A stretch of 64,000 nt of DNA from SW4 sp042466115. Its GTDB lineage: Bacteria; Pseudomonadota; Alphaproteobacteria; Rhodobacterales; Rhodobacteraceae. Position numbers and translations under genes: made by a program. The notes under the pieces are model-generated. The model ran no database searches and was not told where the DNA came from. It saw nothing but the letters and a program-made list of their open reading frames with translations. This document shows positions 17,731-26,445 of the stretch, one piece after another; the stretch's first letter is position 1, and each line of letters opens with the position of its first letter. The DNA lies in contig NZ_JAXHBQ010000001.1 of assembly GCF_042466115.1 (NCBI RefSeq), positions 2,046,001 to 2,110,000 on the forward strand. Reading direction: 5' to 3'.

Positions 17731-19595
17731 GCTGTTTTGCGATCTCTGGTTTTGCGCAGGTGCGCAAGAATCAGGACCAAGGCGGCTGGCGTCATGCCGT
17801 CTATTCTCGCTGCATGTGCCAATGTCCGCGGGGCGGCCAAGCTAAGCTTGCTGGCCAGTTCATTTGACAGCCCAGGCATGCCTTCATACGCGAAATCATG
17901 CGGAATTTCATGTGCTTCGTCACGCGCCAGCCCTTCGATTTCTTTCAACTGACGCGCGATATAGGTTGCATACAGGGCGTCCCGCTTGATCTGGGTGCGC
18001 GCGGCCGGGGTGACCCGCGCAAGCGACGGTTCGATGCCCAGAAGATGAAAAAACTCGGCATCCGCCAGTGTCAGCGCATTGTAGCCGTCCCGCGTCTGGC
18101 TATCAGGGTTCACGCGAATACCCGCGTTGTGCAAGGCGCGCGCGCTGAACTTGCTTGCCCTCAGCTGGGCAATACCGCTCTCAAGCTCTGCCATTTTGTT
18201 GTCAAACGCCCGGCAACGTGCTTCGCCAATGATCCCCAGTGATTCGGCCAAGGGAGTCAAACGCTGGTCGGCATTGTCCGCACGCAAGGCCAGCCTGAAT
18301 TCGGCACGGGATGTAAACATGCGATAAGGTTCCGTCACGCCGCGCATCACAAGGTCATCAACCATTACACCAATGTAGGATGTCGTTCTGCTGAACAAGA
18401 CCGGGTCTTTCCCAAGTGCGACGTGCGCCGCATTCAAGCCCGCAACAAGACCCTGCGCCGCTGCTTCTTCATAGCCGGTCGTACCGTTGATCTGCCCGGC
18501 AAGGAAAAGCGAGGGCACAGCGCGCAGCTGCATATCAGGCCCAAGCGCCCTTGGGTCGACGTAATCATATTCAATCGCATAGCCGGGCTGGGTAATGCGA
18601 ACATTCTCAAGCCCGTAGATCGATTTGACGTAGTTTTCCTGCACCTCGATCGGCAAGGAGGTCGAAATGCCGTTTGGATAAACAGTATCGTCATCAAGCC
18701 CTTCCGGCTCGAGGAAAACCTGATGCGAATCCTTGTCGGCAAACCTCACGACCTTGTCTTCGATTGACGGACAATACCGCGGGCCAACACCTTCGATATG
18801 GCCGCCATACATGGCCGACCGTTCAAGGTTTTCGCGAATTATATCATGGGTTTGGGCGTTTGTATGTGTTATCCCGCACGACACTTGCCGCGCGGTCGGC
18901 TGCGACGACAGAAACGAGAACATTTCAGGCGCGTCGTCGCCTGGCTGCATTTCCAGCATGTCCCAGGCAATCGTGCGGCCATCAAGGCGCGGCGGCGTGC
19001 CGGTCTTGAGCCGGCCAAGCGCGAGCCCGAAACCATCCAGACGTTCCGCGAGCCGTATCGACGGCTTCTCGCCGACCCGCCCACCAGGCCGTGAGGTATC
19101 ACCGATGTGGATCACACCGCGCAAGAACGTGCCTGTGGTCAAAACCACGGCCTGCGCTGAAATGGTGCTTCCATCCGCCAAAACAACACCGGCAACACGG
19201 GTGCCAGACATGATCAGATCAACTGCTTCGCCTTCAACGACGGTCAGGCCTTGGGTTGCGCGAATCTCGTGTTGCATTTCGCGAAGGTAAATCGCGCGAT
19301 CAGACTGCGCGCGCGGCCCTTGAACCGCTGGACCTTTCTTGCGGTTAAGCAACCGGAACTGGATGCCAGCAAGATCCGCCACGCACCCCATTACACCGCC
19401 AAGGGCATCAATTTCGCGAACAAGATGCCCTTTGCCCAGCCCGCCAATCGCCGGATTGCACGACATGACGCCAATGCCATTTGCATTTAACGTAAGCAGC
19501 GCAACGCGCGCACCAGCCCTTGCAGCAACATGCGCTGCTTCGGTGCCTGCGTGCCCGCCGCCAATGACCACAACATCGAAACCAAGTTGTTTCAC
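17727..19595 (-). CDS. mnmG: tRNA uridine-5-carboxymethylaminomethyl synthesis enzyme MnmG
   Basis: A 622-residue MnmG (GidA). The N-terminal FAD fold reads VVIGGGHAGTEAAHVAARAG (residues 10-29). Conserved CNPAIGGLGKGHLVREIDAL and GLKTGTPPRL-like (GRLKTGTPPRLDGRTI) segments follow, plus a C-terminal YATYIARQLKEIEGLARDE helix region. With MnmE it installs the cmnm5 group on wobble U34. The start is a GTG at 19593-19595 that lies inside a parS-like palindrome, 12 bp after the mnmE stop. Confidence 0.97.
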   Translation of the reverse strand: MKQLGFDVVVIGGGHAGTEAAHVAARAGARVALLTLNANGIGVMSCNPAIGGLGKGHLVREIDALGGVMGCVADLAGIQFRLLNRKKGPAVQGPRAQSDRAIYLREMQHEIRATQGLTVVEGEAVDLIMSGTRVAGVVLADGSTISAQAVVLTTGTFLRGVIHIGDTSRPGGRVGEKPSIRLAERLDGFGLALGRLKTGTPPRLDGRTIAWDMLEMQPGDDAPEMFSFLSSQPTARQVSCGITHTNAQTHDIIRENLERSAMYGGHIEGVGPRYCPSIEDKVVRFADKDSHQVFLEPEGLDDDTVYPNGISTSLPIEVQENYVKSIYGLENVRITQPGYAIEYDYVDPRALGPDMQLRAVPSLFLAGQINGTTGYEEAAAQGLVAGLNAAHVALGKDPVLFSRTTSYIGVMVDDLVMRGVTEPYRMFTSRAEFRLALRADNADQRLTPLAESLGIIGEARCRAFDNKMAELESGIAQLRASKFSARALHNAGIRVNPDSQTRDGYNALTLADAEFFHLLGIEPSLARVTPAARTQIKRDALYATYIARQLKEIEGLARDEAHEIPHDFAYEGMPGLSNELASKLSLAAPRTLAHAARIDGMTPAALVLILAHLRKTRDRKTA

Positions 19596-19603
19596 GTGAA
19601 ACG
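19588..19603. promoter_or_regulatory. parS-like site over the mnmG start codon
   Basis: TGTTTCACGTGAAACG matches the parS consensus at 15 of 16 positions and keeps the 14-bp core GTTTCACGTGAAAC. The mnmG start codon (GTG on the minus strand) sits in the centre of the palindrome, between mnmE and mnmG. It is 1.9 kb from the first site. Confidence 0.9.
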
Positions 19604-19607
19604 CTCC

Positions 19608-20891
19608 TTACTTGCCAATACAGAAACTGGCAAAAATCTCGTCAAGCAAGTCTTCTACATCAACCCGCCCGACAAGGGCATCCAAATGTGCAATCGCGGC
19701 CCGCAATTCTTCGGCAACCAGATCTGCAAACCCGCTGTCAGAATTAACCATATCTGCAACGACATCCAAGTTTGCCGCACAAGCCACCATCGCCAGCCTG
19801 TGCCGTTCGCGCACCGCAACGCCGGCCGACATGACCCGTTTTTGCAACACGGCGCTAATCTGCACCACAAGCTCATCGACACCAAGCCCGGTCTTACCCG
19901 AAATGCTTGGTGCATCGCCAACATAGGTGTCCCCCTTAGCGACGACAATCACATCATCTCCGCGCGCCATGTCAGGCACATTGCCCGCCGACTGCACCAG
20001 AAACACCCGCAAATCCGCAAGTGCGGCGCGCTCCAGGCCACGAGAAATCCCGATGCCTTCAACGTAATCGCCGGTTTCCCGAATACCCGCCGTGTCGAGT
20101 AAAGTAACCGGCAACCCTTCCAGATCCATCCTGACTTCGATGACATCGCGCGTTGTCCCTGCGACTTCTGATGTGATCGCTGCATCACGGCCTGCTAGCC
20201 TGTTCAGAAGGGTTGATTTGCCAACATTCGGTGCGCCAACAATCGCAACTTCAAAACCGTCACGAATACGTTCCGCCATTTTGACACCGTCGATCTCGCG
20301 CAGCAGATCTTGCTGGACCTCGGCCAGCAACAGCCGCACTTCCGGATAGACATCAACTGGCACGTCTTCGTCGACGAAATCAATTGTCGCGGCAACCAAC
20401 GCCGCGGCGCGAACAAGCTTGGCGCGCCACGTCGCGGCCTGCTCACCCAAAGCGCCGGCGAACACCCGCATCGCTTGCTTGCGCTGTCCTTCGGTTTCGG
20501 CATCGATCAGGTCTGAAAGCCCCTCAACTTGCGCCAGATCAAGCCTGCCGTTTTCAAGCGCGCGCCGTGTGAATTCTCCGGCTTGTGCCGCTCGACACCG
20601 GCCATCCCTGCCAAGCAGGGCGAGCGTTGCCTTCACAATTGCCGTGCTACCATGGAGATGGAGTTCGACAACATATTCACCTGTAAAGCTTTGCCCTTCG
20701 GCGAAAACCAGAACCAGGACCTCGTCGATCATCGCGCCCGACTCATCAACAACGCGGCGCAAAGTGCGGCCGGACACGGGGAGGGGCCCACAATAGCTTG
20801 ACGCAATGACAACACTTTCGGGCCCCGAAATGCGGATAATAGCAAGCCCGGATTTTCCCTGTGCAGTCGCAAGGGCAAAGATCGTATCCAT
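19608..20891 (-). CDS. mnmE: tRNA modification GTPase MnmE
   Basis: A 427-residue MnmE (TrmE). The N-terminal folate-binding domain starts MDTIFALATAQGKSGLAIIR. The inserted G domain has the P-loop GAPNVGKSTLLNRLAG (near residue 219), AGTTRDVIEV and LLDTAGIRET. The C-terminus ends in the family motif FCIGK with the conserved Cys. It is the GTPase partner of MnmG, which follows after 12 bp. It lies 27 bp downstream of rho, with a short AT-rich hairpin in the gap. Confidence 0.97.
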   Translation of the reverse strand: MDTIFALATAQGKSGLAIIRISGPESVVIASSYCGPLPVSGRTLRRVVDESGAMIDEVLVLVFAEGQSFTGEYVVELHLHGSTAIVKATLALLGRDGRCRAAQAGEFTRRALENGRLDLAQVEGLSDLIDAETEGQRKQAMRVFAGALGEQAATWRAKLVRAAALVAATIDFVDEDVPVDVYPEVRLLLAEVQQDLLREIDGVKMAERIRDGFEVAIVGAPNVGKSTLLNRLAGRDAAITSEVAGTTRDVIEVRMDLEGLPVTLLDTAGIRETGDYVEGIGISRGLERAALADLRVFLVQSAGNVPDMARGDDVIVVAKGDTYVGDAPSISGKTGLGVDELVVQISAVLQKRVMSAGVAVRERHRLAMVACAANLDVVADMVNSDSGFADLVAEELRAAIAHLDALVGRVDVEDLLDEIFASFCIGK

Positions 20892-20898
20892 ATCTAAC

Positions 20899-20918
20899 CT
20901 ATTGTTTTATAACAATAG
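20899..20918. repeat. Perfect 8-bp hairpin between rho and mnmE
   Basis: CTATTGTT, a 4-base TTAT loop and AACAATAG form a perfect stem directly after the rho stop codon. It is AT-rich and has no U run, so it does not look like a classical terminator; a processing or attenuation element is possible. Confidence 0.6.
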
Positions 20919-22190
20919 TTACGTGTTCATTGAATCAAAGAACTCGGCGTTTGATTTTGTCTGCTTAAGCTTTGAAATCAGGAATTCGATCGCGTCGGTT
21001 GTTCCCATCGGGTTAAGAATTCGCCGCAGCACAAACGTCTTTTGCAAATCGATTTTGTCAACAAGCAATTCTTCCTTGCGAGTCCCGGATTTAAGAATGT
21101 CCATCGCGGGGAAGACCCGTTTGTCGGCAACCTTGCGATCAAGCACGATCTCCGAGTTACCTGTGCCTTTGAATTCTTCAAAGATCACCTCGTCCATCCG
21201 GCTTCCTGTATCAATCAATGCCGTGGCGATGATGGTCAACGAACCACCTTCTTCGATGTTGCGCGCGGCACCAAAGAAACGTTTGGGGCGTTGCAACGCG
21301 TTTGCATCGACACCACCGGTCAAGACTTTGCCCGAAGACGGCACCGTCGTGTTGAACGCGCGCCCAAGACGGGTGATCGAATTGAGCAGGATCACAACAT
21401 CACGCTTGTGTTCGACAAGTCGTTTCGCCTTCTCGATCACCATCTCGGACACCGCAACGTGGCGGCTTGCGGGCTCGTCAAACGTCGAAGACACGACTTC
21501 GCCCTTTACCGATCGCTGCATGTCAGTCACTTCTTCCGGCCGTTCGTCGATCAAAAGAACGATCAGGTAGCATTCAGGGTGGTTCTTTTCAATGCTGTTG
21601 GCGATGTTCTGCAACAGAACGGTTTTACCCGTGCGTGGCGGTGCAACAATCAGCGAGCGTTGGCCCTTCCCGATTGGCGCAACAAGGTCGATAATCCGCG
21701 CCGACCGGTCTTTGATCGTCGGATCTTCAACTTCCATCGTCAGACGTTCATCAGGATAAAGTGGCGTCAGGTTATCAAAGGCCACTTTGTGCTTTGCCCG
21801 CTCCGGGTCTTCGAAGTTGATCTTTTCAACGCTCATCAGTGCGAAATAGCGTTCGCTATCGTTGGGTTCCTGAATAACACCTTCAACGGTGTCGCCCGTG
21901 CGCAGGCTGTGTAGCCGGATCATTTCTGGTGAAACGTAAATATCATCAGGCCCGGGCAGATAGTTCGCTTCGGGAGACCGCAGAAACCCAAATCCGTCCT
22001 GCAAGACTTCCAGCACACCATCGCCTCCGATAACCCATTCATCGTCGGCCCGTTCCTTGAGAATGGCGAACATCATGTCGCCTTTGCGCATCGTCGATGC
22101 GTTTTCGATCTCAAGTTCCTCGGCAAGCGAAAGCAAGTCCTTGGGGCTTTGCGCCTTCAGGTCAGCAAGGTTCAAACGGTCTTGTGACAT
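20919..22190 (-). CDS. rho: Transcription termination factor Rho
   Basis: A 423-residue Rho. It shows the N-terminal LNLADLKAQSPKDLLSLAEE helix domain, the RNA-binding cold-shock-like domain with GDGVLEVLQDGFGFLRSPE (near residue 58), the ATPase P-loop APPRTGKTVLLQNIAN (near residue 183) and the Q/R-loop region SITRLGRAFNTTVPSSGKVL. Rho is a hexameric helicase that ends transcription of untranslated RNA. It is the first gene left of the proposed oriC, transcribed away from it. Confidence 0.98.
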   Translation of the reverse strand: MSQDRLNLADLKAQSPKDLLSLAEELEIENASTMRKGDMMFAILKERADDEWVIGGDGVLEVLQDGFGFLRSPEANYLPGPDDIYVSPEMIRLHSLRTGDTVEGVIQEPNDSERYFALMSVEKINFEDPERAKHKVAFDNLTPLYPDERLTMEVEDPTIKDRSARIIDLVAPIGKGQRSLIVAPPRTGKTVLLQNIANSIEKNHPECYLIVLLIDERPEEVTDMQRSVKGEVVSSTFDEPASRHVAVSEMVIEKAKRLVEHKRDVVILLNSITRLGRAFNTTVPSSGKVLTGGVDANALQRPKRFFGAARNIEEGGSLTIIATALIDTGSRMDEVIFEEFKGTGNSEIVLDRKVADKRVFPAMDILKSGTRKEELLVDKIDLQKTFVLRRILNPMGTTDAIEFLISKLKQTKSNAEFFDSMNT

Positions 22191-22549
22191 TCTTAGCCTC
22201 TCAGGCCCGTGGGCCTCGTCATTGGTATTTCATTGGAAAATGTTTAACCCGGACGGGTTCGTGATGTTCCTAGCGGTTTCAACACATCAGGTCAATCAAT
22301 GCTGATCGGGCGGGACGTGACGGTTTCCTCTTAAATAGAAAAGAAAGATAAGAAGGATGTTGTTGTAGGTAGTGTTTGCCGAATCTGTGGATTTCTATGC
22401 TGTCCACCAAGTTATCCCATGAACCTTTAGCGTTTTGGGCCTCGCGTAAAATGTCGCAACCTCATAACTATCTGATAAAAAATGATAAAATTTGCCTATT
22501 CGGTGATGTTAACGCCTTGATAAGGCTTGACCCGCCCAAAATCCGAAAC

Positions 22550-22558
22550 TTATCCACA
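22550..22558 (+). promoter_or_regulatory. DnaA box (TTATCCACA)
   Basis: Exact match to the DnaA-binding consensus, followed 15 bp later by the one-mismatch box TTATCCAGA at 22573-22581 in the same orientation. Confidence 0.8.
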
Positions 22559-22693
22559 CCAGCAACTTATCCTTATCCAGAAGGGACAAAACCGGTGAAC
22601 TGCCCTGAATGCTGTTCGGTATCCCCAGAACGAATGCCGACTGTCAGGACCCGTCATTACTCCTCTGGATTTTCCCGCAATTCGCCACCAATG

Positions 22694-22702
22694 TTATCCA
22701 CA
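22694..22702 (+). promoter_or_regulatory. DnaA box overlapping the maf start codon
   Basis: Exact TTATCCACA; its last A is the first base of the maf ATG (22702). DnaA bound here could affect maf expression as well as initiation. Confidence 0.75.
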
Positions 22703-23301
22703 TGGAAAATGCAATAATTCTGGCGTCAGCTTCTGAAATTCGCGCGCGTATGTTGTTGAATGCGGGTGTTTGCCACCACGTGATTCCCGCGCGCATTGAT
22801 GAAGATTTGATTCGACAGGCTTTGCTAGCCGAAGGCGCGACGCCGCGCGATATGGCAGATGCCCTTGCCGAAATGAAAGCCCGAAAAGTCTCGGAAAAAT
22901 ACCCTGACACGTTGGTATTGGGCTGCGACCAGGTGTTGGATTACAAGGGCGTCTGTTTCTCCAAACCGGAAGACATCGAAGATGCGCGCCGTCAATTGAC
23001 CCAGCTGCGCGGGCAAACGCACAGCCTGTTGTCGGCGGTCTGTATCTACCACGATGGTGAACCCCTATGGCGTCACGTTGGCAAAGTGCGTCTGACGATG
23101 CGGCAGATTTCAGACACCTACCGCGATGACTACCTGGCGCGAAACTGGGATAGCCTGCGGTGGAGCGTCGGGTGTTACAAGCTTGAAGAAGAAGGTGCGC
23201 GCTTGTTTCACAAGGTCGAAGGTGATTACTTCACTGTTCTTGGCCTGCCCTTGTTAGAACTCTTGTCATATCTTTCACTTCGCGGAACACTGCCAACATG
23301 A
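22702..23301 (+). CDS. maf: Maf family nucleotide pyrophosphatase
   Basis: A 199-residue Maf protein starting MENAIILASASEIRARMLL, which holds the SxSxxR substrate-site motif. DALAEMKARKVSEKYPD and VLGCDQVLDYKG (catalytic Asp near residue 76) follow, with a C-terminal KVEGDYFTVLGLPLLEL. Family members hydrolyse modified or canonical nucleoside triphosphates to monophosphates. I start it at 22702 rather than at an upstream in-frame ATG (22609), because the family N-terminus begins here. It overlaps aroE by four bases and opens the rightward maf-aroE-coaE-dnaQ operon. Confidence 0.93.
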   Translation: MENAIILASASEIRARMLLNAGVCHHVIPARIDEDLIRQALLAEGATPRDMADALAEMKARKVSEKYPDTLVLGCDQVLDYKGVCFSKPEDIEDARRQLTQLRGQTHSLLSAVCIYHDGEPLWRHVGKVRLTMRQISDTYRDDYLARNWDSLRWSVGCYKLEEEGARLFHKVEGDYFTVLGLPLLELLSYLSLRGTLPT

Positions 23302-24131
23302 CTGATCACAAGATCCCCCTTGCAGGTGTCATTGGCCACCCGATTGCCCATTCCAAGTCACCAAGGCTACATGGTCACTGGCTCAAGACTTATGGTCTGC
23401 CGGGTGCCTATGTGCCCATGGATGTGCGCGAGGACGATCTAGAGGACGTTATTCGCACCCTGCCCAAGATGGGATTTGTTGGTGTCAACATTACCATTCC
23501 GCACAAGGTCGCGATCTTGGACATCGCTGATCTTGTGACAGACCGCGCGACCTTGATCGGCGCGGCCAATACTTTGATCTTTCGCCGCGATGGTAAGATT
23601 CATGCCGACAATACAGACGGTTACGGGTTCATCGCCAATCTCAAGCAGGGCGCGCCCGGATGGAAGCCCAGCGCTGGGCCAGCTGGCGTTCTGGGGGCAG
23701 GCGGGGCTGCGCGTGCTGTTGTCGCATCTTTGATCGACGTAGGCGCCACCGAGATTTTTCTGTCCAACCGGACGCGCCCCAAGGCCGAAGCGCTCAAGGC
23801 GGAATTTGGGTCCAAGGTGCATGTTGTTGACTGGGTGCAGGCGGGTAACATGCTGGAAGATTGCGCAACGGTTGTGAACACCACATCCCTGGGCATGACA
23901 GGTGGCGCCGAATTTCGCGTTCCGCTTGATGGATTGCGCCGTGGCGCTGTTGTAACCGATCTGGTCTATTCGCCCCTGCGCACCAAACTGCTTGATGCGG
24001 CCGACGCCGCCGGATGTGTAACGGTCGATGGTCTTGGGATGTTGCTTCACCAGGCAGTTCCCGGATTCGAGCGTTGGTTTGGTGTGCGCCCCGATGTTGA
24101 TGTGGCGACCCGTGCGGCGGTTTTGCGGTGA
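23298..24131 (+). CDS. aroE: Shikimate dehydrogenase
   Basis: The 277-residue protein has the shikimate-binding N-terminus GVIGHPIAHSKSPRLHGHWL (residues 10-29) and GVNITIPHKVAILDIAD with the catalytic Lys. An NADP fold follows, VLGAGGAARAVVASL near residue 130, with LSNRTRPKAEAL. It reduces 3-dehydroshikimate to shikimate with NADPH in aromatic amino acid synthesis. It overlaps maf upstream and coaE downstream by four bases each. Confidence 0.97.
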   Translation: MTDHKIPLAGVIGHPIAHSKSPRLHGHWLKTYGLPGAYVPMDVREDDLEDVIRTLPKMGFVGVNITIPHKVAILDIADLVTDRATLIGAANTLIFRRDGKIHADNTDGYGFIANLKQGAPGWKPSAGPAGVLGAGGAARAVVASLIDVGATEIFLSNRTRPKAEALKAEFGSKVHVVDWVQAGNMLEDCATVVNTTSLGMTGGAEFRVPLDGLRRGAVVTDLVYSPLRTKLLDAADAAGCVTVDGLGMLLHQAVPGFERWFGVRPDVDVATRAAVLR

Positions 24132-24724
24132 CATTTCTTCTTGGATTGACCGGCTCGATCGGGATGGGCAAATCCACGACGGCACAGATGTTTCGCGACG
24201 AGGGCATTGCGGTTTGGGACGCAGATGAAACCGTTCACAGGCTTTATCAGGCAGATGGTGCAGGCGCGCGCGCAATCGCGACCGATTTGCCAGAGGCAAT
24301 TGAAAACGGCGCTGTTTCGCGCCCGGCCCTGAAAAAGATGATAGCGGCCGATCTGAGTGTTTTGGCCAAATTAGAGTCTGTTATTCACCCCCTTGTCGCC
24401 GCAGATCGCGAACGATTCATATCGCGCCACCCGGATGCTGCGTTGGCTGTTTTCGATATTCCGCTGCTGTTTGAAACCAGTGCGGATGCGTGGCTTGACG
24501 CTGTCGCTGTTGTCTCGACCGATCTGGAAACGCAGAAACAACGCGTTCTTGCACGTGAAGGCATGACCCAAGCGCAGTTTGACACGATCCTTGCGCGCCA
24601 GATGTCGGATGCTGATAAACGTGCCCGCGCGGACTACATTATTCCCACGGACACGCTGGACGGTGCCCGCGCCGCTGTGCGACACGTGATTACGACGGTA
24701 AAGCAGGGCAAACCAGATGCGTGA
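24128..24724 (+). CDS. coaE: Dephospho-CoA kinase
   Basis: This 198-residue P-loop kinase starts at a GTG overlapping the aroE stop. It reads FLLGLTGSIGMGKSTTAQMF (residues 3-22, Walker A) and AVWDADETVHRLY, with the DIPLLFETSADAWLDAV segment near residue 115. CoaE phosphorylates the 3'-OH of dephospho-CoA, the last step in CoA synthesis. The 3' end overlaps dnaQ by eight bases. Confidence 0.96.
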   Translation: MTFLLGLTGSIGMGKSTTAQMFRDEGIAVWDADETVHRLYQADGAGARAIATDLPEAIENGAVSRPALKKMIAADLSVLAKLESVIHPLVAADRERFISRHPDAALAVFDIPLLFETSADAWLDAVAVVSTDLETQKQRVLAREGMTQAQFDTILARQMSDADKRARADYIIPTDTLDGARAAVRHVITTVKQGKPDA

Positions 24725-25412
24725 AATCGTGTTGGATACGGAAACAACGGGATTTGAACCGTTCGAGGGTGACCGGATCGTTGAAATCGGTGCTGTCGAA
24801 CTGCTGAATCACGTTCCTACGGGCCGCACCTATCACCAATACATCAATCCCCAGCGCGAAATGCCTGCGGGCGCCTTTGCCGTGCACGGCCTAGGTGACG
24901 AATTTCTTGCTGACAAACCCCTGTTCGCTGATATCGCGCAGGCCTTTGTGGATTTTGTTGGTGACGCCAAGATGGTCATTCACAACGCGGCGTTCGACAT
25001 GAAATTCCTGAACGCCGAACTGGGCTGGATCAAGCGCCCGCTTTTGCCGCTGGATCAGGCGATTGATACGCTGGCGATTGCACGGCGCAAGTTCCCCGGA
25101 TCGCCAGCGTCCCTGGATGCATTGTGTCGCCGGTTCGGGATCGATAATTCGTCGCGCACGCTGCACGGCGCGTTGCTGGACAGTGAAATTCTGGCAGAAG
25201 TGTATCTGGAACTGATTGGTGGCCGTCAGCCGGATTTCGGTCTTGCCACGTCAACAACATCGGGGCAGTCCAACACGCAAGGCGAAGGCTGGCGGCCGCG
25301 TCCACGCCCTGCATCCTTGCCGACACGCCTGACCGAAACAGAAGCTGCCGCCCACCGTGAATTTATCGAGACACTGGGCGACAACACTGTCTGGAAAAAG
25401 CTGGGCGTCTAG
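24717..25412 (+). CDS. dnaQ: DNA polymerase III epsilon subunit (3'-5' exonuclease)
   Basis: A 231-residue DEDDh exonuclease with ExoI IVLDTETTGFEPFEGDRIVE (residues 4-23), ExoII HNAAFDMKFLNAEL (near residue 92) and ExoIII HGALLDSEILAEVYLEL (near residue 150). The last 50 residues are the polymerase-binding tail. It proofreads for the replicative polymerase. It ends the maf-aroE-coaE-dnaQ operon and shares a CTAG palindrome with the convergent secB stop, leaving no room for an intrinsic terminator. Confidence 0.96.
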   Translation: MREIVLDTETTGFEPFEGDRIVEIGAVELLNHVPTGRTYHQYINPQREMPAGAFAVHGLGDEFLADKPLFADIAQAFVDFVGDAKMVIHNAAFDMKFLNAELGWIKRPLLPLDQAIDTLAIARRKFPGSPASLDALCRRFGIDNSSRTLHGALLDSEILAEVYLELIGGRQPDFGLATSTTSGQSNTQGEGWRPRPRPASLPTRLTETEAAAHREFIETLGDNTVWKKLGV

Positions 25413-25903
25413 GCGTCTGCCTTTTGTTCGGCTGCGCGTCGCGCCAATTCGTTGCGATAAAGCGCAAGGAAATCAATCGTTTCAAGATTCAACGGCGGGA
25501 AGCCACCATCACGGGTCACATCACTGACAACGCGGCGCACAAAGGGGAACGTGATACGCGGGCATTCGATAAGCAGGTAGGGGTGGATCTGTTCGTCAGG
25601 CACGCCTTCGATCTGGAAGATGCCTGCGTATTCCAATTCGAGCAGGAACAGAACGTCCTTGCTGTCTTTGTTCGACGATGTGACTTTCAGCTTGGTGATA
25701 ACCTCGTATTGCCCGTCAACCGAACGCTTGCGTGCATCCAGGTTGACTTGAATGGCGATCTCGGGGGCGACTTCGCCTTTGACACCCATTTGCGCCATGA
25801 CATTTTCAAACGACATGTCACGAATATATTGTGCCAGCACACGCTGGTTGATTTGAGGTGCCTGTGTGGCGCCGTTCTGTGCGAGGTCTTGTTCGTCGGC
25901 CAT
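25409..25903 (-). CDS. secB: Export chaperone SecB
   Basis: About 164 residues starting MADEQDLAQNG. The SecB core includes QYIRDMSFENVMAQ (near residue 26), QVNLDARKRS, LLELEYAGIFQIEGVP and LIECPRITFPFVRRVVSDVT. It keeps preproteins unfolded for SecA. I chose the ATG at 25903, with GGAG 11 bases upstream, over the one nine bases earlier, whose spacing from GGAG is too short. Confidence 0.95.
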   Translation of the reverse strand: MADEQDLAQNGATQAPQINQRVLAQYIRDMSFENVMAQMGVKGEVAPEIAIQVNLDARKRSVDGQYEVITKLKVTSSNKDSKDVLFLLELEYAGIFQIEGVPDEQIHPYLLIECPRITFPFVRRVVSDVTRDGGFPPLNLETIDFLALYRNELARRAAEQKADA

Positions 25904-25968
25904 GTGAGGCATCTCCGGTTATCTCAAGTTGGATGTGTCCTATCAGCACAGCGCGCCAGCCTCAATGG

Positions 25969-26445
25969 CTAGTGCTTGGTCCAGCCAGAGGGGCCGTGTG
26001 TCGGGCGCTTTTCAGGGTCAACTTCTTCAAATTCGCCATCAATGACCCGATCTTGCGGCCCGTGCGGCTGCGGCCGCCCGCCCATTTCAAAGGATTGCAC
26101 ATTCACGCGCGCACGCAGGGCCTTGTAAACGGCAAGCCTGACGGATGGCACAAGCAACGCAAAGCCAATCGCATCGGTGAAAAAGCCGGGCGTCAGCAGT
26201 AATGCGCCGGAAAACAGGATCATCGCACCATGGGCCAGATGTTCTGTCGGATCGGTCAGTTCGTTCATGGAACGGCGCAAGTTTGCCATCGCCTGCGCCC
26301 CCTGCGAACGCACAAGCGCTGCACCAAGGAACGCGGTGGCGATCACAATCACAAGAGTTGCCAGCAACCCGATTGCCCCACCGACCTGAATAAACAGTGC
26401 GATTTCAATCAGCGGGACGACAATAAACAGGATCAACAGCCACAT
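25969..26445 (-). CDS. fxsA: FxsA family membrane protein
   Basis: At 158 residues, the protein has hydrophobic segments at about 2-22 (LLILFIVVPLIEIALFIQVG), 24-46 and 78-98. The family signature G..GALLLTPGFFTDAIGFALLVP follows, then a polar tail. FxsA in E. coli affects phage T7 exclusion by F; its cellular role is not well defined. It is divergent from the Tim44-like gene across 106 bp and 65 bp from the secB start in the same direction. Confidence 0.88.
   Translation of the reverse strand: MWLLILFIVVPLIEIALFIQVGGAIGLLATLVIVIATAFLGAALVRSQGAQAMANLRRSMNELTDPTEHLAHGAMILFSGALLLTPGFFTDAIGFALLVPSVRLAVYKALRARVNVQSFEMGGRPQPHGPQDRVIDGEFEEVDPEKRPTHGPSGWTKH

Larger units (their letters stand above)
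22310..22705. other. Putative chromosomal replication origin (oriC)
   Basis: This is the only gene-free gap over 300 bp in the window (22191-22701). It contains two perfect DnaA boxes TTATCCACA (22550-22558 and 22694-22702) and a one-mismatch box TTATCCAGA (22573-22581), with weaker matches at 22386 (TGTGGATTT) and 22412. An AT-rich stretch at 22463-22500 could be the unwinding element. A TTAA-N7-ATAA sequence at 22509-22523 loosely resembles a CtrA half-site pair, and a GANTC site lies at 22381. Genes point away on both sides, and parAB/parS lie within 6 kb. No replication experiment is implied. Confidence 0.75.

Noticed and set aside
22609..22701. Upstream in-frame start for maf at 22609
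   Set aside because: The extra 31 residues are not family-like and cross the DnaA-box region; the conserved N-terminus begins at 22702.
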